A DNA stretch of 64,000 nucleotides from JAXGXT01 sp040772665 (GCA_040772665.1 JAXGXT010000005.1:186001-250000), one strand, 5' to 3'; shown: positions 18,215 through 28,121, counted from the stretch's first letter. Notes: generated by a model from the sequence alone, not told the origin. A program made the numbers and translations.

Positions 18215-18343
18215 CATTTTCTTTAAATTTATGAAAGCCAAACTTTTAATAAGGCTTTCAAAAAAAGATTATTCCAAAAAGCAAAGGCATAGGAAAGTAA
18301 AATCTTTTATTTAGGCATAAGGTAAATCCCCAATTGTTTTTTC

Positions 18344-19516
18344 TTAACTTTTAATTATTCCGCACTCTTTTATAACCTGAACTATTTCCTTAAACTCTTG
18401 TGTTGCTGCAACTAAAGCAAACCTCACATACCCTTCTCCAAGGCTTCCAAACGCACTTCCCGGAACACAGAACACCCCTGCCCTTTTAATAAGTTCAAGA
18501 GCAAATTCTTCACTGTTTGTGTATCCTTTTGGAAGCTTTGCCCACACGAACATTGTTCCTTGGGAAACTGCACCCTCCCAACCTATTTCTGCCAAACCGT
18601 TGCAAAAAACATCTCTTCTTTTTTCATATTCTGCTCTGTTTCTTTCAACACTTTCCTGTGGTCCTGTTATTGCGGCAATTGCAGCTGCTTGAACAGGCAT
18701 AAATGTGCCGTAGTCTATTTGGCTTCTAAGTTTTTTAAATTGACCGATTATTTCCTTGTTTCCAACTGCAAAAGATATTCTTGCACCTGTTAGGTTATAT
18801 CCTTTTGAAAGGGAGTTAAACTCAATTCCAACCTCTTTTGCACCATCTATATCAAGAAATGAAATTCCCTTTTCTCCGTCATAAACTATATCACTGTAAG
18901 CGTTGTCATGAAGAACAACTATGTTATATTTTTTTGCAAAAGCAATCAGTTTTTCATAAAATGACCTTGGGGCAATTCTGCAAATAGGATTCATAGGATA
19001 AGAAACAATAATCGCCTTTGCTTTTTCTGCTGTTTCTTTATCAATGGAATCAAAATCTATTAAATAGTCATTTTCTTCTTTAAGCTCGTAGTATTCAAGC
19101 TTTACTCCGTTAAGCATAGGCCCTATTTCAAAAATCGGATATCCTGGGTTTGGAACAAGAACAATATCGCCCTCATTGCAAAGCGTTAAGCACACACGGC
19201 TTAAACCTTCTTGAGAACCGTAAAGCGACATAATTTCATCACTTTCAAGCTTTACGTTATATCTGTTTCTATACCATGTTTGAACTGCTTCAATAAGCTG
19301 TTGTGAATCTGTTATGGCATACTTATAGTTTTCCGTATCTTTTGCAGCTTCAATAAGAGCCTCCATAACATGGGCTTCAGGAACAAAATCAGGTGTCCCC
19401 ACCGATAAATCATAACACTTTTTCCCTTGGGCAAGCATTTCCTTTTTTATAACTGCAAGGGTTGTAAAAATACCTTCTTTAAAGCTGTCCATTCTGTCTG
19501 CAAACTTAATTTCCAT
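18344..19516 (-). CDS. Class I/II aminotransferase, LL-DAP-aminotransferase-like
   Basis: This is a 390-residue fold-type I PLP enzyme. Landmarks are SVGTPDF near residue 38, YGSQEGLSR near 100, NPGYPIF near 122, the PLP-ring aspartate in LHDNAYSDIVYDG near 200, and the Schiff-base lysine in SLSKGYNLTGAR near 235. The N-terminus and spacing resemble the LL-diaminopimelate aminotransferase group, but that clade includes many alanine, aspartate and methionine aminotransferases, so the substrate is not settled. An AAGGAGG site precedes the start. It follows the PdxA-like gene by 26 bases in the same direction. Confidence 0.85.
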   Translation of the reverse strand: MEIKFADRMDSFKEGIFTTLAVIKKEMLAQGKKCYDLSVGTPDFVPEAHVMEALIEAAKDTENYKYAITDSQQLIEAVQTWYRNRYNVKLESDEIMSLYGSQEGLSRVCLTLCNEGDIVLVPNPGYPIFEIGPMLNGVKLEYYELKEENDYLIDFDSIDKETAEKAKAIIVSYPMNPICRIAPRSFYEKLIAFAKKYNIVVLHDNAYSDIVYDGEKGISFLDIDGAKEVGIEFNSLSKGYNLTGARISFAVGNKEIIGQFKKLRSQIDYGTFMPVQAAAIAAITGPQESVERNRAEYEKRRDVFCNGLAEIGWEGAVSQGTMFVWAKLPKGYTNSEEFALELIKRAGVFCVPGSAFGSLGEGYVRFALVAATQEFKEIVQVIKECGIIKS

Positions 19517-19542
19517 ATTAAAGGCCTCCTTTTCGGCTGAAA

Positions 19543-20544
19543 TTAATTTTTATTATTATAATTGGGCGAATATTTAGCCCCAATTAATATTGCCTCTTCC
19601 ATGCTTATATGGCTTGCTATATTTTTACCTGCTATATCCATAGCTGTGCCGTGATCAACAGATGTTCTTAAAATAGGCATTCCGCAGGTAATGGAAATTG
19701 TTCTTTCAAAATCAAGGGTTTTTGTTGCAATATGCCCTTGGTCATGGTAAAGAGAAAGAACGCTGTTATATCTGCCCTTTAAAGCAAAATGGAAAACAGA
19801 ATCTGCACCTATTGGCCCCTCCACTTTATAACCCATTTTTTTAAGCTCTTCCACAGCAGGATAAATATAATTTACTTCCTCTTTTCCAAAAAGCCCGCCT
19901 TCGCCGCTATGTGGGTTTAACCCTGCAACAGCCATTGTTCCGTCTTTTATGCCAAGTTCTTTAAGGGCCTTTCGGCATCGTATTACATAGTCAATAATAC
20001 GCTCTTTGGAAATCATTTTGCAAGCCTCAATAAGAGAAACGTGCCTTGAAAGAAAGAACACCCTAAGACCTTTTGCCTCAAACATTGTAAGAGGGTCTTT
20101 GGTGTTTGTAAGGTGACCAAAAATCTCTGTATGCCCAATAAAGTCCACATTGGCAAGTTTTAAGGCCGCCTTATTTATGGGTGTTGTGGAAATAGCTTCA
20201 ACCTTTTTATCCATTGCAAGTTCTGTACTTTTTTTAATATATTCATATGCCGCAGAGCCGCACTGGGCCTGTATTTCGCCAATTTTAAACAAACTCATAT
20301 CAATATTATCAAGGTCGATAAGGTTTAAAACCCCCTCTGAATAATCCCCATTTTCAGGCTCTTCAATTACTTTTATATTAAGCTTTACACCTGTTAAAGC
20401 AATTGCATTTTCAATTATTTTTTTATCCCCGATAACAACGCATCTTGCAGCATTAAAAACCGACTTTTCCGATATTGCTTTAACAACAATTTCGGGTCCT
20501 ATACCTGCCGCATCCCCAATAGGAACAGCTATAAGAGGTTTCAT
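19543..20544 (-). CDS. PdxA-family 4-phosphohydroxy-threonine/threonate dehydrogenase
   Basis: The 333-residue protein is a PdxA-family NAD-dependent dehydrogenase: GDAAGIGPEI near residue 9, metal/substrate histidines in FIGHTEIFGHLT near 135, LNPHSGEGGLFG near 215, YHDQGHI near 265 and DHGTAMDIAGK near 295. PdxA itself serves pyridoxal phosphate synthesis, whereas PdxA2 oxidises 4-phospho-threonate or -erythronate in sugar-acid catabolism. The UxaA-type genes upstream favour the PdxA2 role, but no DUF1537 kinase is present here, so the choice stays open. Confidence 0.85.
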   Translation of the reverse strand: MKPLIAVPIGDAAGIGPEIVVKAISEKSVFNAARCVVIGDKKIIENAIALTGVKLNIKVIEEPENGDYSEGVLNLIDLDNIDMSLFKIGEIQAQCGSAAYEYIKKSTELAMDKKVEAISTTPINKAALKLANVDFIGHTEIFGHLTNTKDPLTMFEAKGLRVFFLSRHVSLIEACKMISKERIIDYVIRCRKALKELGIKDGTMAVAGLNPHSGEGGLFGKEEVNYIYPAVEELKKMGYKVEGPIGADSVFHFALKGRYNSVLSLYHDQGHIATKTLDFERTISITCGMPILRTSVDHGTAMDIAGKNIASHISMEEAILIGAKYSPNYNNKN

Positions 20545-20593
20545 AAACTCAACTCCCTGAAAAAAATGTACATCTTTTATATTTTACCACAAA

Positions 20594-20637
20594 AAAATAA
20601 AAAAGCCTACTCTCAAAATAATTTATGAGCAGGCTTT
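20594..20637 (-). terminator. Terminator upstream of the PdxA-like gene
   Basis: An 11-bp stem with one wobble pair (20602-20612 with 20627-20637) is followed on the minus strand by TTTATTTTTTT. It would end transcripts from the UxaA genes before the PdxA-like gene, whose start is 50 bases further on. Confidence 0.7.
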
Positions 20638-20941
20638 AAAAATCGTTGCCAAATAAATTTTAAAACAAGACAGGTAAAAACTAATTTAAAATGAACAAGC
20701 CTTGGACTTCACCCAAAGCCATTCACTTTTTTAGAAGGTGAAATAAAATTTCAAAAAATCCCATTCCATGCAGCTTTAGGTGAATGAATCAAAATATCAA
20801 AAATATACACAATAAATGCATAATGCTTGCTTTTCAAAAGAAGATGCTGACAGAAACCTAATGAGTTAGGCTTTTATCAGCATTTCAATATAAATCCCTG
20901 AAGATTTTAACTATCCTAAATTTTAAACTTATTTTTAAGCT
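20638..20941 (-). other. Long 3' spacer after the UxaA genes
   Basis: About 300 bases lie between the UxaA stop and the terminator. They hold a nested hairpin at 20842-20886, with outer arms ATGCTGA/TCAGCAT and inner arms CCTAA/TTAGG, followed by a T-rich stretch on the minus strand. I see no reading frame with a ribosome site. The function is unknown; it could be a 3' stabiliser or a first terminator. Confidence 0.4.
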
Positions 20942-22102
20942 TTAAATAAACTTACAAATTCTTTGCATTGAAAACTCGTTAAAACCAAAGGCTTCAGCTT
21001 TTGTAACCTTTCCGTTTGCAACGTCCATAAGTTCTTTAAAAAGAAGCTCACCGCAGTCTTCTATGGTTATACTTCCGTCAATAACTCCGCCTGCATCAAA
21101 ATCTATATTGTCAATCATCTTCTGGTATGTTTTGCTGTTTCCTGTAACCTTAATAACAGGCGCAATAATATTTCCTGTAGGAGTTCCTCTTCCTGTTGTA
21201 AAAATTACAACCTGACATCCTCCCGCAACCATTGCAGTTACACTTGCAACATCAAAGCCAGGTGTGTCCATAATAAGCGCACCTTTTTTCGTAGGCATTT
21301 CCGCATACTTAAGAACTTCAACAATAGGCCTTGAACCGCCTTTATATATACATCCAAGTGATTTTTCTTCAATTGTGGAGATACCGCCCTCTTTATTTCC
21401 GGGTGTTGGCTGTCCTGTACGTAAGTCTTGGTTAACACCTGCAAGGTGGTCTTCAAGGTCCTTGCAAATTCCGATAATTTGTTTTTTGATTTCAGGTGTT
21501 GCCGCTCTTTGTGCTAAAATATGCTCTGCACCTATAAATTCTGTTGTTTCACTCATAACCGCAGAACCGCCAAGGTCAACAATCTTATCTGAAACCTTTC
21601 CAAGAACAGGGTTAGCTGCAAGGCCGCTTGTTGCATCAGAACCGCCGCATTCAAGGGCAAGAAAAAGTTCGCTTACAGGATATTCTTTTTTAGGCACAAG
21701 AGATGCATCCTGAACCATTTTTCTTGCAGCATTTACAGCTTTATTAATTGTGTTTACAGTTCCGCCTTCTTCTTGAATAACAAAAACTTCAAGGGGTTTG
21801 TTTGTTTTTTTCAAAATTGCCGTCTTAACAATATCAGGGGTACACCCTTCACAGCCTAAGCCAATGAGAATTGTTCCGTAAATGTTAGGGTTAGCAGCAA
21901 AGCCTGAAAACATTTCAGTGCATATATCAAGGTTTTCTTGAACATCGGAACATCCTGCATCATTTCCAACATAAATCGCACCTTCAACCTGACTTGCAAC
22001 CAAGCGGCATGTTTCAGCGGAACATACGCTTGTAGGCAAAACTAAAACTTTATTTCTGATACCGACTCTTCCGTCCGGCCTTCCATATCCCATAAAAGTC
22101 AT
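20942..22102 (-). CDS. UxaA-family hydro-lyase, large subunit
   Basis: The 386-residue protein matches the C-terminal (catalytic) part of the altronate/galactarate dehydratase family. It starts with the family motif GYGRPDGRVGIRNKVLVLP; cysteines that could hold an iron-sulfur cluster occur in GNDAGCSD near 50, GLGCEGCTPD near 83 and ALECGGSDATSG near 152. The separate small SAF-domain subunit is encoded just upstream, so the enzyme is split as in SuyAB sulfolactate lyase and several sugar-acid dehydratases. The exact hydroxy-acid substrate cannot be read from the sequence. Confidence 0.85.
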   Translation of the reverse strand: MTFMGYGRPDGRVGIRNKVLVLPTSVCSAETCRLVASQVEGAIYVGNDAGCSDVQENLDICTEMFSGFAANPNIYGTILIGLGCEGCTPDIVKTAILKKTNKPLEVFVIQEEGGTVNTINKAVNAARKMVQDASLVPKKEYPVSELFLALECGGSDATSGLAANPVLGKVSDKIVDLGGSAVMSETTEFIGAEHILAQRAATPEIKKQIIGICKDLEDHLAGVNQDLRTGQPTPGNKEGGISTIEEKSLGCIYKGGSRPIVEVLKYAEMPTKKGALIMDTPGFDVASVTAMVAGGCQVVIFTTGRGTPTGNIIAPVIKVTGNSKTYQKMIDNIDFDAGGVIDGSITIEDCGELLFKELMDVANGKVTKAEAFGFNEFSMQRICKFI

Positions 22103-22126
22103 TATTAATTACCCCTTTCATTATTC

Positions 22127-22420
22127 TTATAATTCGTCCTCATAGTTTCTTGGTAAGCTTATAATATTTTTGTGGCTTATCCAACTGCCTTTTTCAACAT
22201 CTTGAATCATCCCGCCTATTGTTTGACCATATTTAATAACTTCTTCACCTTTTTCAAGATCAACAACAGATATTTTATGAAAAGCAGGAATATCTTCAAC
22301 AGCCACTACTTGACAATCAACCTCTTCTTTTTTATAAACCACAGTGTCGCCTTTTTTTACATCATCTACAACCGTAACTACTTTATCAATTGGTTTTAAC
22401 ATAACAGCGTTTACACTCAT
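22127..22420 (-). CDS. UxaA-family hydro-lyase, small SAF-domain subunit
   Basis: The 97-residue protein is a lone SAF domain: an ILKP-like MLKPIDKVVTVVDDVKKGD opening, the central EDIPAFHKISVVDL segment around residue 45 and a YGQTIGGMIQDVEKGSWI segment near 68. It pairs with the large subunit 24 bases downstream. An AAGGAGG site precedes the ATG, and a strong promoter lies about 50 bases further up. Confidence 0.85.
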   Translation of the reverse strand: MSVNAVMLKPIDKVVTVVDDVKKGDTVVYKKEEVDCQVVAVEDIPAFHKISVVDLEKGEEVIKYGQTIGGMIQDVEKGSWISHKNIISLPRNYEDEL

Positions 22421-22467
22421 TTAAATTCCTCCTTAAAAAACTTAGACCGACTTTAAAATCTTCTTAA

Positions 22468-22496
22468 ATTATACAACATTATTTTTTACATTTCAA
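22468..22496 (-). promoter_or_regulatory. Promoter of the UxaA-family genes
   Basis: TTGAAA and a perfect TATAAT are spaced by 17 bases on the minus strand, about 50 bases before the small-subunit ATG. Confidence 0.75.
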
Positions 22497-22602
22497 CTGT
22501 TTTAGTATGTTTTATACTTAAAAACATTTTAATGCGTAATAACTTTACCATGATGTGGTTTTAATCTTTTTTTATTGTAAAACTTCTTTCGAAACAAAAA
22601 AA

Positions 22603-24300
22603 TTATTCTTCAGCATCTAAATTCAAACCATCTTCCAAGTCTGAGTTTGATGGAGGTATTATAGTTGTGTTAACTTTCTTTTCAGGGATAGTAAATTCTG
22701 AAATAACAAATACTCCCTCTCTTCCATCATTATAAAATTTAATATCAACCAAATCTCCAAGCTGTGCTTTTATTATGCCTATATTTTCTTTGGCTGCAAT
22801 TTCAAAAAGATTATCATTTTCTTCAAGCATAAAATAATAATAAGTGTTGCCCTCAATAACAATGTTCCAAATATTGCTTATTACACCTTTTAAGCTTTGG
22901 CTTTCCACTTGAGGCGTTGTTATAACTCCGCTGTCTGTCATAAGGTTTTTATAATTTCTTTCACTTTCCGCCACAGTGTCGCCTATTGCAACAATTTGAT
23001 ATCTTTCAACATTAACCATAGCATACTTTTTAACAAGACCGCCTCCGTCTTTTAAAGCAAGAAAATATGTGGGTTCTCCCCCAACATTTAAAAGCAGAGG
23101 AAACGTTGCCCTGTAATTAAGATGCTGAACCTGACCTTCCGCAGATGACATTGCAGAAAATTCCTTTGCTCCTGAAACCTGATAATAGTTAGTTTCCTTT
23201 GTTCTTTGGTTCATAAGCACAAAGCCAACAATGGATTCATCCCCTGTTACAGAAGTTATTCCTGTATATACCCAAACATCGTCGTTAAGGGCTATATAGT
23301 TGTAGCCTTCTGTGGTTTGAAGACATCCTCTTTGTCCGAAAATACTGTTTATATATCCGTTAACAAGAATTCCGTAATAATCATATTGCTGCACTAAAAG
23401 CTCGGCATCATACACCTTGTCAACCCATGTGGGCATATCATTTATGTCGTAATAAACATGTTCTCCAGTCACAGCATTAAGTATAACAGCACCCTTAATG
23501 TCAGTTCCGCCAAAAAGACCTATTGTTTTATCAATAACAGGACAAATCCAAAACGGTGTGCCGTTATCATCAATTTCAAAATTCTTTCTTGCAAACATTG
23601 ATGTGGGATATTTAAAACGTACATATCTGTCAAGATTTCTGCCAAAATGTTCACTTGGAGAAATTCTTATACTTTCATTAAGCTTAATAAGGTTAACATC
23701 CTGTGTTGTCATATCTATTGTTATATACGCAGGTATTCCAACCTTTCTGTTTGTAAGCCATTTAACCAGACTGCTGTATTCAAGGGGAGTAACCCTGAAA
23801 GGTTTATTCTGATAATTTATCTGAGAATAATAATTGCTTACCTCATACTGGCTTACCATGTCAATCATGCTTCCCATTTCTCTTTCAGATAAAAGGGCGG
23901 CTGAATTACTGTCTAAAATAGGTATTTGGCTGTAATCAACTTCTTTTATATCCTCTTTAAAATTACTTGTTTGAACTTTAAGAAGACTTCTATATGAAGA
24001 CGCCCTTATTATAGGTGAAGAAAAAAGGCTTCCTGCAATATAAAATACAGCTATACCGCCAACAATTAAAACCGTAATTTTAAACTGTTTCAATCTTTCT
24101 TTTAATGTCAGCTGATTTTTATTTTCAATAAGCTCTCTTACAATTGAATAACTGTTTACTACTACTCCAACAATAATAAGAATTATTGCAAAAGACCAAA
24201 ACTCCTGATTTTTAATGTTTATGGCAGGAAGAAAATAATAAAAAAGGCCTGCCCAAATTACAAGTGTCAGAAAAAACGAAATAAGTTTGCTTTTTTTCAT
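22603..24300 (-). CDS. Large membrane-anchored protein of unknown function
   Basis: I do not recognise a named family. The 565-residue protein has three hydrophobic segments in the first ~100 residues (about 8-28, 36-54 and 73-92). A long, mostly polar domain without catalytic motifs follows. It is rich in aromatic residues and beta-type sequence, with segments such as DKTIGLFGGTDIKGAVILN and LNYRATFPLLLNVGGEPTYF, and probably lies outside the membrane. The C-terminus is acidic (ending LEDGLNLDAEE). It is a single-gene unit with its own promoter, convergent with nothing and divergent from mecA. Similar large membrane proteins are common and unannotated in Clostridia. Confidence 0.7.
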   Translation of the reverse strand: MKKSKLISFFLTLVIWAGLFYYFLPAINIKNQEFWSFAIILIIVGVVVNSYSIVRELIENKNQLTLKERLKQFKITVLIVGGIAVFYIAGSLFSSPIIRASSYRSLLKVQTSNFKEDIKEVDYSQIPILDSNSAALLSEREMGSMIDMVSQYEVSNYYSQINYQNKPFRVTPLEYSSLVKWLTNRKVGIPAYITIDMTTQDVNLIKLNESIRISPSEHFGRNLDRYVRFKYPTSMFARKNFEIDDNGTPFWICPVIDKTIGLFGGTDIKGAVILNAVTGEHVYYDINDMPTWVDKVYDAELLVQQYDYYGILVNGYINSIFGQRGCLQTTEGYNYIALNDDVWVYTGITSVTGDESIVGFVLMNQRTKETNYYQVSGAKEFSAMSSAEGQVQHLNYRATFPLLLNVGGEPTYFLALKDGGGLVKKYAMVNVERYQIVAIGDTVAESERNYKNLMTDSGVITTPQVESQSLKGVISNIWNIVIEGNTYYYFMLEENDNLFEIAAKENIGIIKAQLGDLVDIKFYNDGREGVFVISEFTIPEKKVNTTIIPPSNSDLEDGLNLDAEE

Positions 24301-24350
24301 TAAAGATGCCCCTTTCTTGACGGCTGTTCATATACTGTTATAAGTTGAAA

Positions 24351-24378
24351 ATTATATGCGAAAGATTAGTTTAGTCAA
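24351..24378 (-). promoter_or_regulatory. Promoter of the large membrane protein gene
   Basis: TTGACT and a perfect TATAAT are spaced by 16 bases on the minus strand, about 50 bases before the ATG at 24300. Confidence 0.7.
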
Positions 24379-24458
24379 AAAACTTCATTATGGATATTAT
24401 ATCACACATATTTTTAAAGGTAAACTTCACAAATTGGCCGCTTAACATTAATACCCTC

Positions 24459-24487
24459 TTTACAGACTTGATAATATTAACTATACT
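24459..24487 (+). promoter_or_regulatory. Promoter of mecA
   Basis: TTTACA and TATACT are spaced by 17 bases, about 24 bases before the mecA ATG. Confidence 0.65.
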
Positions 24488-24510
24488 CTAATAGAGGGGA
24501 AGTGATATAT

Positions 24511-25152
24511 ATGAAAATAGAAAAATTAAGTGATACCCAGATTAAACTCACTCTAACCCGTGCAGATTTGAAAGAACGCAACATTGACCTGGAGGAGCTG
24601 ATAAAGCCCTCAGAAAAAACACAAGAACTTTTCAGAGATATTATGGAGCAGGCATTTGCCGAATGCGGCTTTTCCTTTGAAAATACGCCGCTTATGGTTG
24701 AGGCAGCCCCTGTAAGCGTTGACGGGCTTATGATTATTGTAACTAAACTGCCCGAAAAAGAAACTCAAAAAGACAAGGTTTCTCTTATTTCACAAAACAA
24801 AGATATTAGAAGATATAAGAAAAAACCTGTTTCTCCATATCTTTTCGAAAATACATCAGATGAAGATTTCTGCGTATATTCTTTTGAAAACCTTGACATA
24901 GTTTCTGAGGTTTCTTTAAGGCTTTCGCCTGTATTCACAGGTTTCAGCTCGCTTTATAAGCTTAGCGGAAAATATTTTTTACTCGTACAAAACCATGAGG
25001 CCGATAACGGACTTAAAAAAGACGTTCTTGAGCTTATACTTAACGAATACGGTCAAAAGCATATTTCAGGCACTCTTTCAAAATATCATCTGTCTGAACA
25101 CGGAGAAGTGATAGTAAAAAACAATGCCGTAAATATTATGGCAACTCTTTAA
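24511..25152 (+). CDS. mecA: MecA-family adaptor protein
   Basis: MecA adaptors deliver substrates to the ClpC-ClpP protease. The 213-residue protein begins MKIEKLSDTQIKLTLTRADL, the conserved N-terminal substrate-binding region, has a charged linker around residues 75-115, and ends with a ClpC-binding-type domain (VYSFENLDIVSEVSLRL near 130 onward). In-frame GTG at 24502 is too close to the GAGGGG site; the ATG at 24511 was chosen. It is transcribed alone between a good promoter and a strong terminator. No competence genes are nearby, so its client proteins are unknown. Confidence 0.85.
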   Translation: MKIEKLSDTQIKLTLTRADLKERNIDLEELIKPSEKTQELFRDIMEQAFAECGFSFENTPLMVEAAPVSVDGLMIIVTKLPEKETQKDKVSLISQNKDIRRYKKKPVSPYLFENTSDEDFCVYSFENLDIVSEVSLRLSPVFTGFSSLYKLSGKYFLLVQNHEADNGLKKDVLELILNEYGQKHISGTLSKYHLSEHGEVIVKNNAVNIMATL

Positions 25153-25174
25153 TCTCTACATAAGATAAAAACTT

Positions 25175-25219
25175 AAAAAAGAGCAGAAATCGGAACTTAT
25201 CAATTTCTGCTCTTTTTTT
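25175..25219 (+). terminator. Terminator of mecA
   Basis: A stem of about 16 bp (AAAAAGAGCAGAAAT with ATTTCTGCTCTTTTT) ends in a run of eight T on the plus strand, 23 bases after the mecA stop. Confidence 0.9.
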
Positions 25220-25277
25220 TGTTGAAACAATGTTCAAGCCACCTTCATATACTGAAAACAAAAGGAGGCAGAAAACC

Positions 25278-25928
25278 ATGAGATATCCTGATAAATGTGA
25301 ACTCCAAGACATAGGAGAAAACAAAACCGCATACATTCGGTTTCTTCATGCCATTGCGGCAGAACCGCCTGTAAACATAGACCTTTATGTAAACAACAGG
25401 CTTATTGTACAAAACTTTAAGTTTCAAGAATTTACAGAATATGTTACTGCAACCCCCGGAACATATATAATAAACGCCTACAGCACAGGCACAAAAGATA
25501 ACCCCTTAATATCATCACAAATTCAATTAAACCCTAATGAAATAGCTACAGCAGCCTTAACAGGAATAAGCACGGATGCAAGCCTTGAGGTTTTCAGCGA
25601 CTATATTCCCGAAGAAGTTCATAACAAAATTGCACAAATGAGATTTATTAATATTGCCTCAGACAAAACCCCTGTTAATATTTATATAGATAACAAACCA
25701 GTTGTTTATGATTTGGAATTTGGCGAATCAACACGTTATCTTTCTTTTTCTCCAGGCAAACACACAATGATTGTGGAAACATCAAACACTCGTCAAGTTG
25801 TTGTGCGTCACCCTGAATTAATTTTAAAAGGCGGAAAAAATTACGCAACATTCGTTGTTGGCTTTGCTTCAAAAGACCCAAGGATTGAGGTTCTTATTCC
25901 TTTAGAAGGTTCAACATATTTAGGATAA
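25278..25928 (+). CDS. DUF4397 domain protein, two repeats
   Basis: The 216-residue protein is made of two tandem beta-rich units of the DUF4397 type. The first (about residues 18-105) contains IRFLHAIAAEPPVNIDLYVN; the second (about 120-205) contains MRFINIASDKTPVNIYIDN, followed in each by a PGTY/PGKHT turn. No signal peptide or membrane segment is seen, which is unusual because many DUF4397 proteins are secreted. The function is unknown. The frame opens at 25230 but an AGGAGG site supports the ATG at 25278. It stands alone between two terminators. Confidence 0.8.
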   Translation: MRYPDKCELQDIGENKTAYIRFLHAIAAEPPVNIDLYVNNRLIVQNFKFQEFTEYVTATPGTYIINAYSTGTKDNPLISSQIQLNPNEIATAALTGISTDASLEVFSDYIPEEVHNKIAQMRFINIASDKTPVNIYIDNKPVVYDLEFGESTRYLSFSPGKHTMIVETSNTRQVVVRHPELILKGGKNYATFVVGFASKDPRIEVLIPLEGSTYLG

Positions 25929-25940
25929 CAAATTAAATTT

Positions 25941-25986
25941 AAAAAAGGGTTGGAAAAAGCTAAATTTACTTTTTCCAACCCCTTTT
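25941..25986. terminator. Bidirectional terminator between DUF4397 and VWA genes
   Basis: A 15-bp stem (25945-25959 with 25969-25984, one bulged C) has A-runs on one side and T-runs on the other, between two convergent genes. Confidence 0.85.
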
Positions 25987-26016
25987 GCAGTTTATAAACA
26001 AAGATTTTTTATTTAC

Positions 26017-27213
26017 TTACTTTGAAACAATAAGTTTTTTAAGAGCCTTTTCCAAATCCTTCACAGTTAAAGGATACATGTCAAACTCATCTTTAATTAT
26101 ATTGTATGTCTGCATCCAAAAAGACGAGCGCCAAGCTATATCAACAATGGGATTCAGCCATACAATTTTTTTATATTTTTCTTTAAATCTTTTAAGCCAT
26201 TCCATTCCCGTCACTTCTGTTCTTGCACCATAGTTATAATAGCTTCTTCCCAAAAGTTCGTGAGGATCCATAGACGCATCCCCAACAATTATCACTTTAT
26301 ATTCACTGCTTAAATTGTTTAAAACCCATTCTGTATCAATCCAACGTCCCGGAATACAATAAGGGTCAGTATAAAGTTTGGAATATATGCAATTGTGAAA
26401 ATAAAAGACTTTTAAATCTTTAAAATGGCTGGATTTGCTTACTGCCTGGAAAAGTGATGTGCAAAGGCTGTTATAATAATCCATTGAACCTCCGCTGTCC
26501 ATAAGCAAAAGCACTTTAACAGTGTTTTGACGTGGTCTTTCATAAATCAGTTTAAGATTTCCTGCATTTTCTGATGTTGCATCAATGCTTCCATCTATGT
26601 CAAGCTCTGTTTTTGGTGCATCTATACGGCTTGAAAACTGCCTTAGCCTGCGAAAAGCCATTTGAAACTGCCTTGTGTCAAGAACAGTGTCGCCTCTGAA
26701 ATCTCTAAACTTTCTTTCACTTGCAACCTGCATTGCACTTTTACGCCTTGATTCTCCGCCCACACGAATACCGTTTGAAGCATTTCCTGCGTTGCCGAAA
26801 ACAGACATACCGCCCGTACCCACCCAGTATTTTCCGCCGTTATGTTCCGCATCTTGTTCTTGAAGACGTTCAAGAAGCATTTTTTGTATTTCTTCCATTG
26901 AAAGGCTTTTATTAAAATCATCTTGGGCTTTATCATAATTATTTTTCTTTTCAGACGGTGAGTTAAGCCAGTCAATAAGTTCTTTAGGCAATTCCTCAAA
27001 ATGCTGTATGTTCTTAAAAAACTCAAGAAATGCTCCGTCAAATATATCAAATTCCGTTTCGCTTTTAACAAGTATACTTCTTGTAAGATAATAAAAAGAA
27101 GTAAAATTTGAACCTGCAAGTCCTTTGTCAAGAGCCTCCATAAGAGTAAGCCATTCGTTAAGGGAAACATCAAGACCTTTAGCCCTTAACAGGTAGAAAA
27201 AGGCGCTAAACAT
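26017..27213 (-). CDS. CoxE-like VWA-domain protein
   Basis: The 398-residue protein has a von Willebrand factor A domain in its C-terminal half with the metal-site motif LLLMDSGGSMDYY near residue 235 and a later VGDASMDP segment near 310. The N-terminal part resembles CoxE/YehP-type partners of MoxR ATPases. Its gene starts 15 bases after the MoxR gene, and the pair probably works as a chaperone unit that remodels or loads metal into a target protein. No target such as a dehydrogenase is encoded nearby. Confidence 0.85.
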   Translation of the reverse strand: MFSAFFYLLRAKGLDVSLNEWLTLMEALDKGLAGSNFTSFYYLTRSILVKSETEFDIFDGAFLEFFKNIQHFEELPKELIDWLNSPSEKKNNYDKAQDDFNKSLSMEEIQKMLLERLQEQDAEHNGGKYWVGTGGMSVFGNAGNASNGIRVGGESRRKSAMQVASERKFRDFRGDTVLDTRQFQMAFRRLRQFSSRIDAPKTELDIDGSIDATSENAGNLKLIYERPRQNTVKVLLLMDSGGSMDYYNSLCTSLFQAVSKSSHFKDLKVFYFHNCIYSKLYTDPYCIPGRWIDTEWVLNNLSSEYKVIIVGDASMDPHELLGRSYYNYGARTEVTGMEWLKRFKEKYKKIVWLNPIVDIAWRSSFWMQTYNIIKDEFDMYPLTVKDLEKALKKLIVSK

Positions 27214-27228
27214 ATGCTCACCTCTTTC

Positions 27229-28059
<831 letters not shown>

Positions 28060-28092
28060 TTATTTATTCCTCCATAAATTAAAATTATTATA

Positions 28093-28121
28093 ATTCTATT
28101 ATGTCAAATGTGTTATGTCAA
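28093..28121 (-). promoter_or_regulatory. Promoter of the MoxR-VWA operon
   Basis: A perfect TTGACA and TAGAAT are spaced by 17 bases on the minus strand, about 35 bases before the MoxR ATG. Confidence 0.75.

Noticed and set aside
18233..18260. Hairpin GAAAGCC/GGCTTTC as a terminator of the aminotransferase gene
   Set aside because: The A-run lies on the wrong side for the minus-strand gene and no T-run follows the stem in that direction.
20641..20940. Small gene in the spacer after the UxaA genes
   Set aside because: No frame on either strand begins with a ribosome site at proper spacing.
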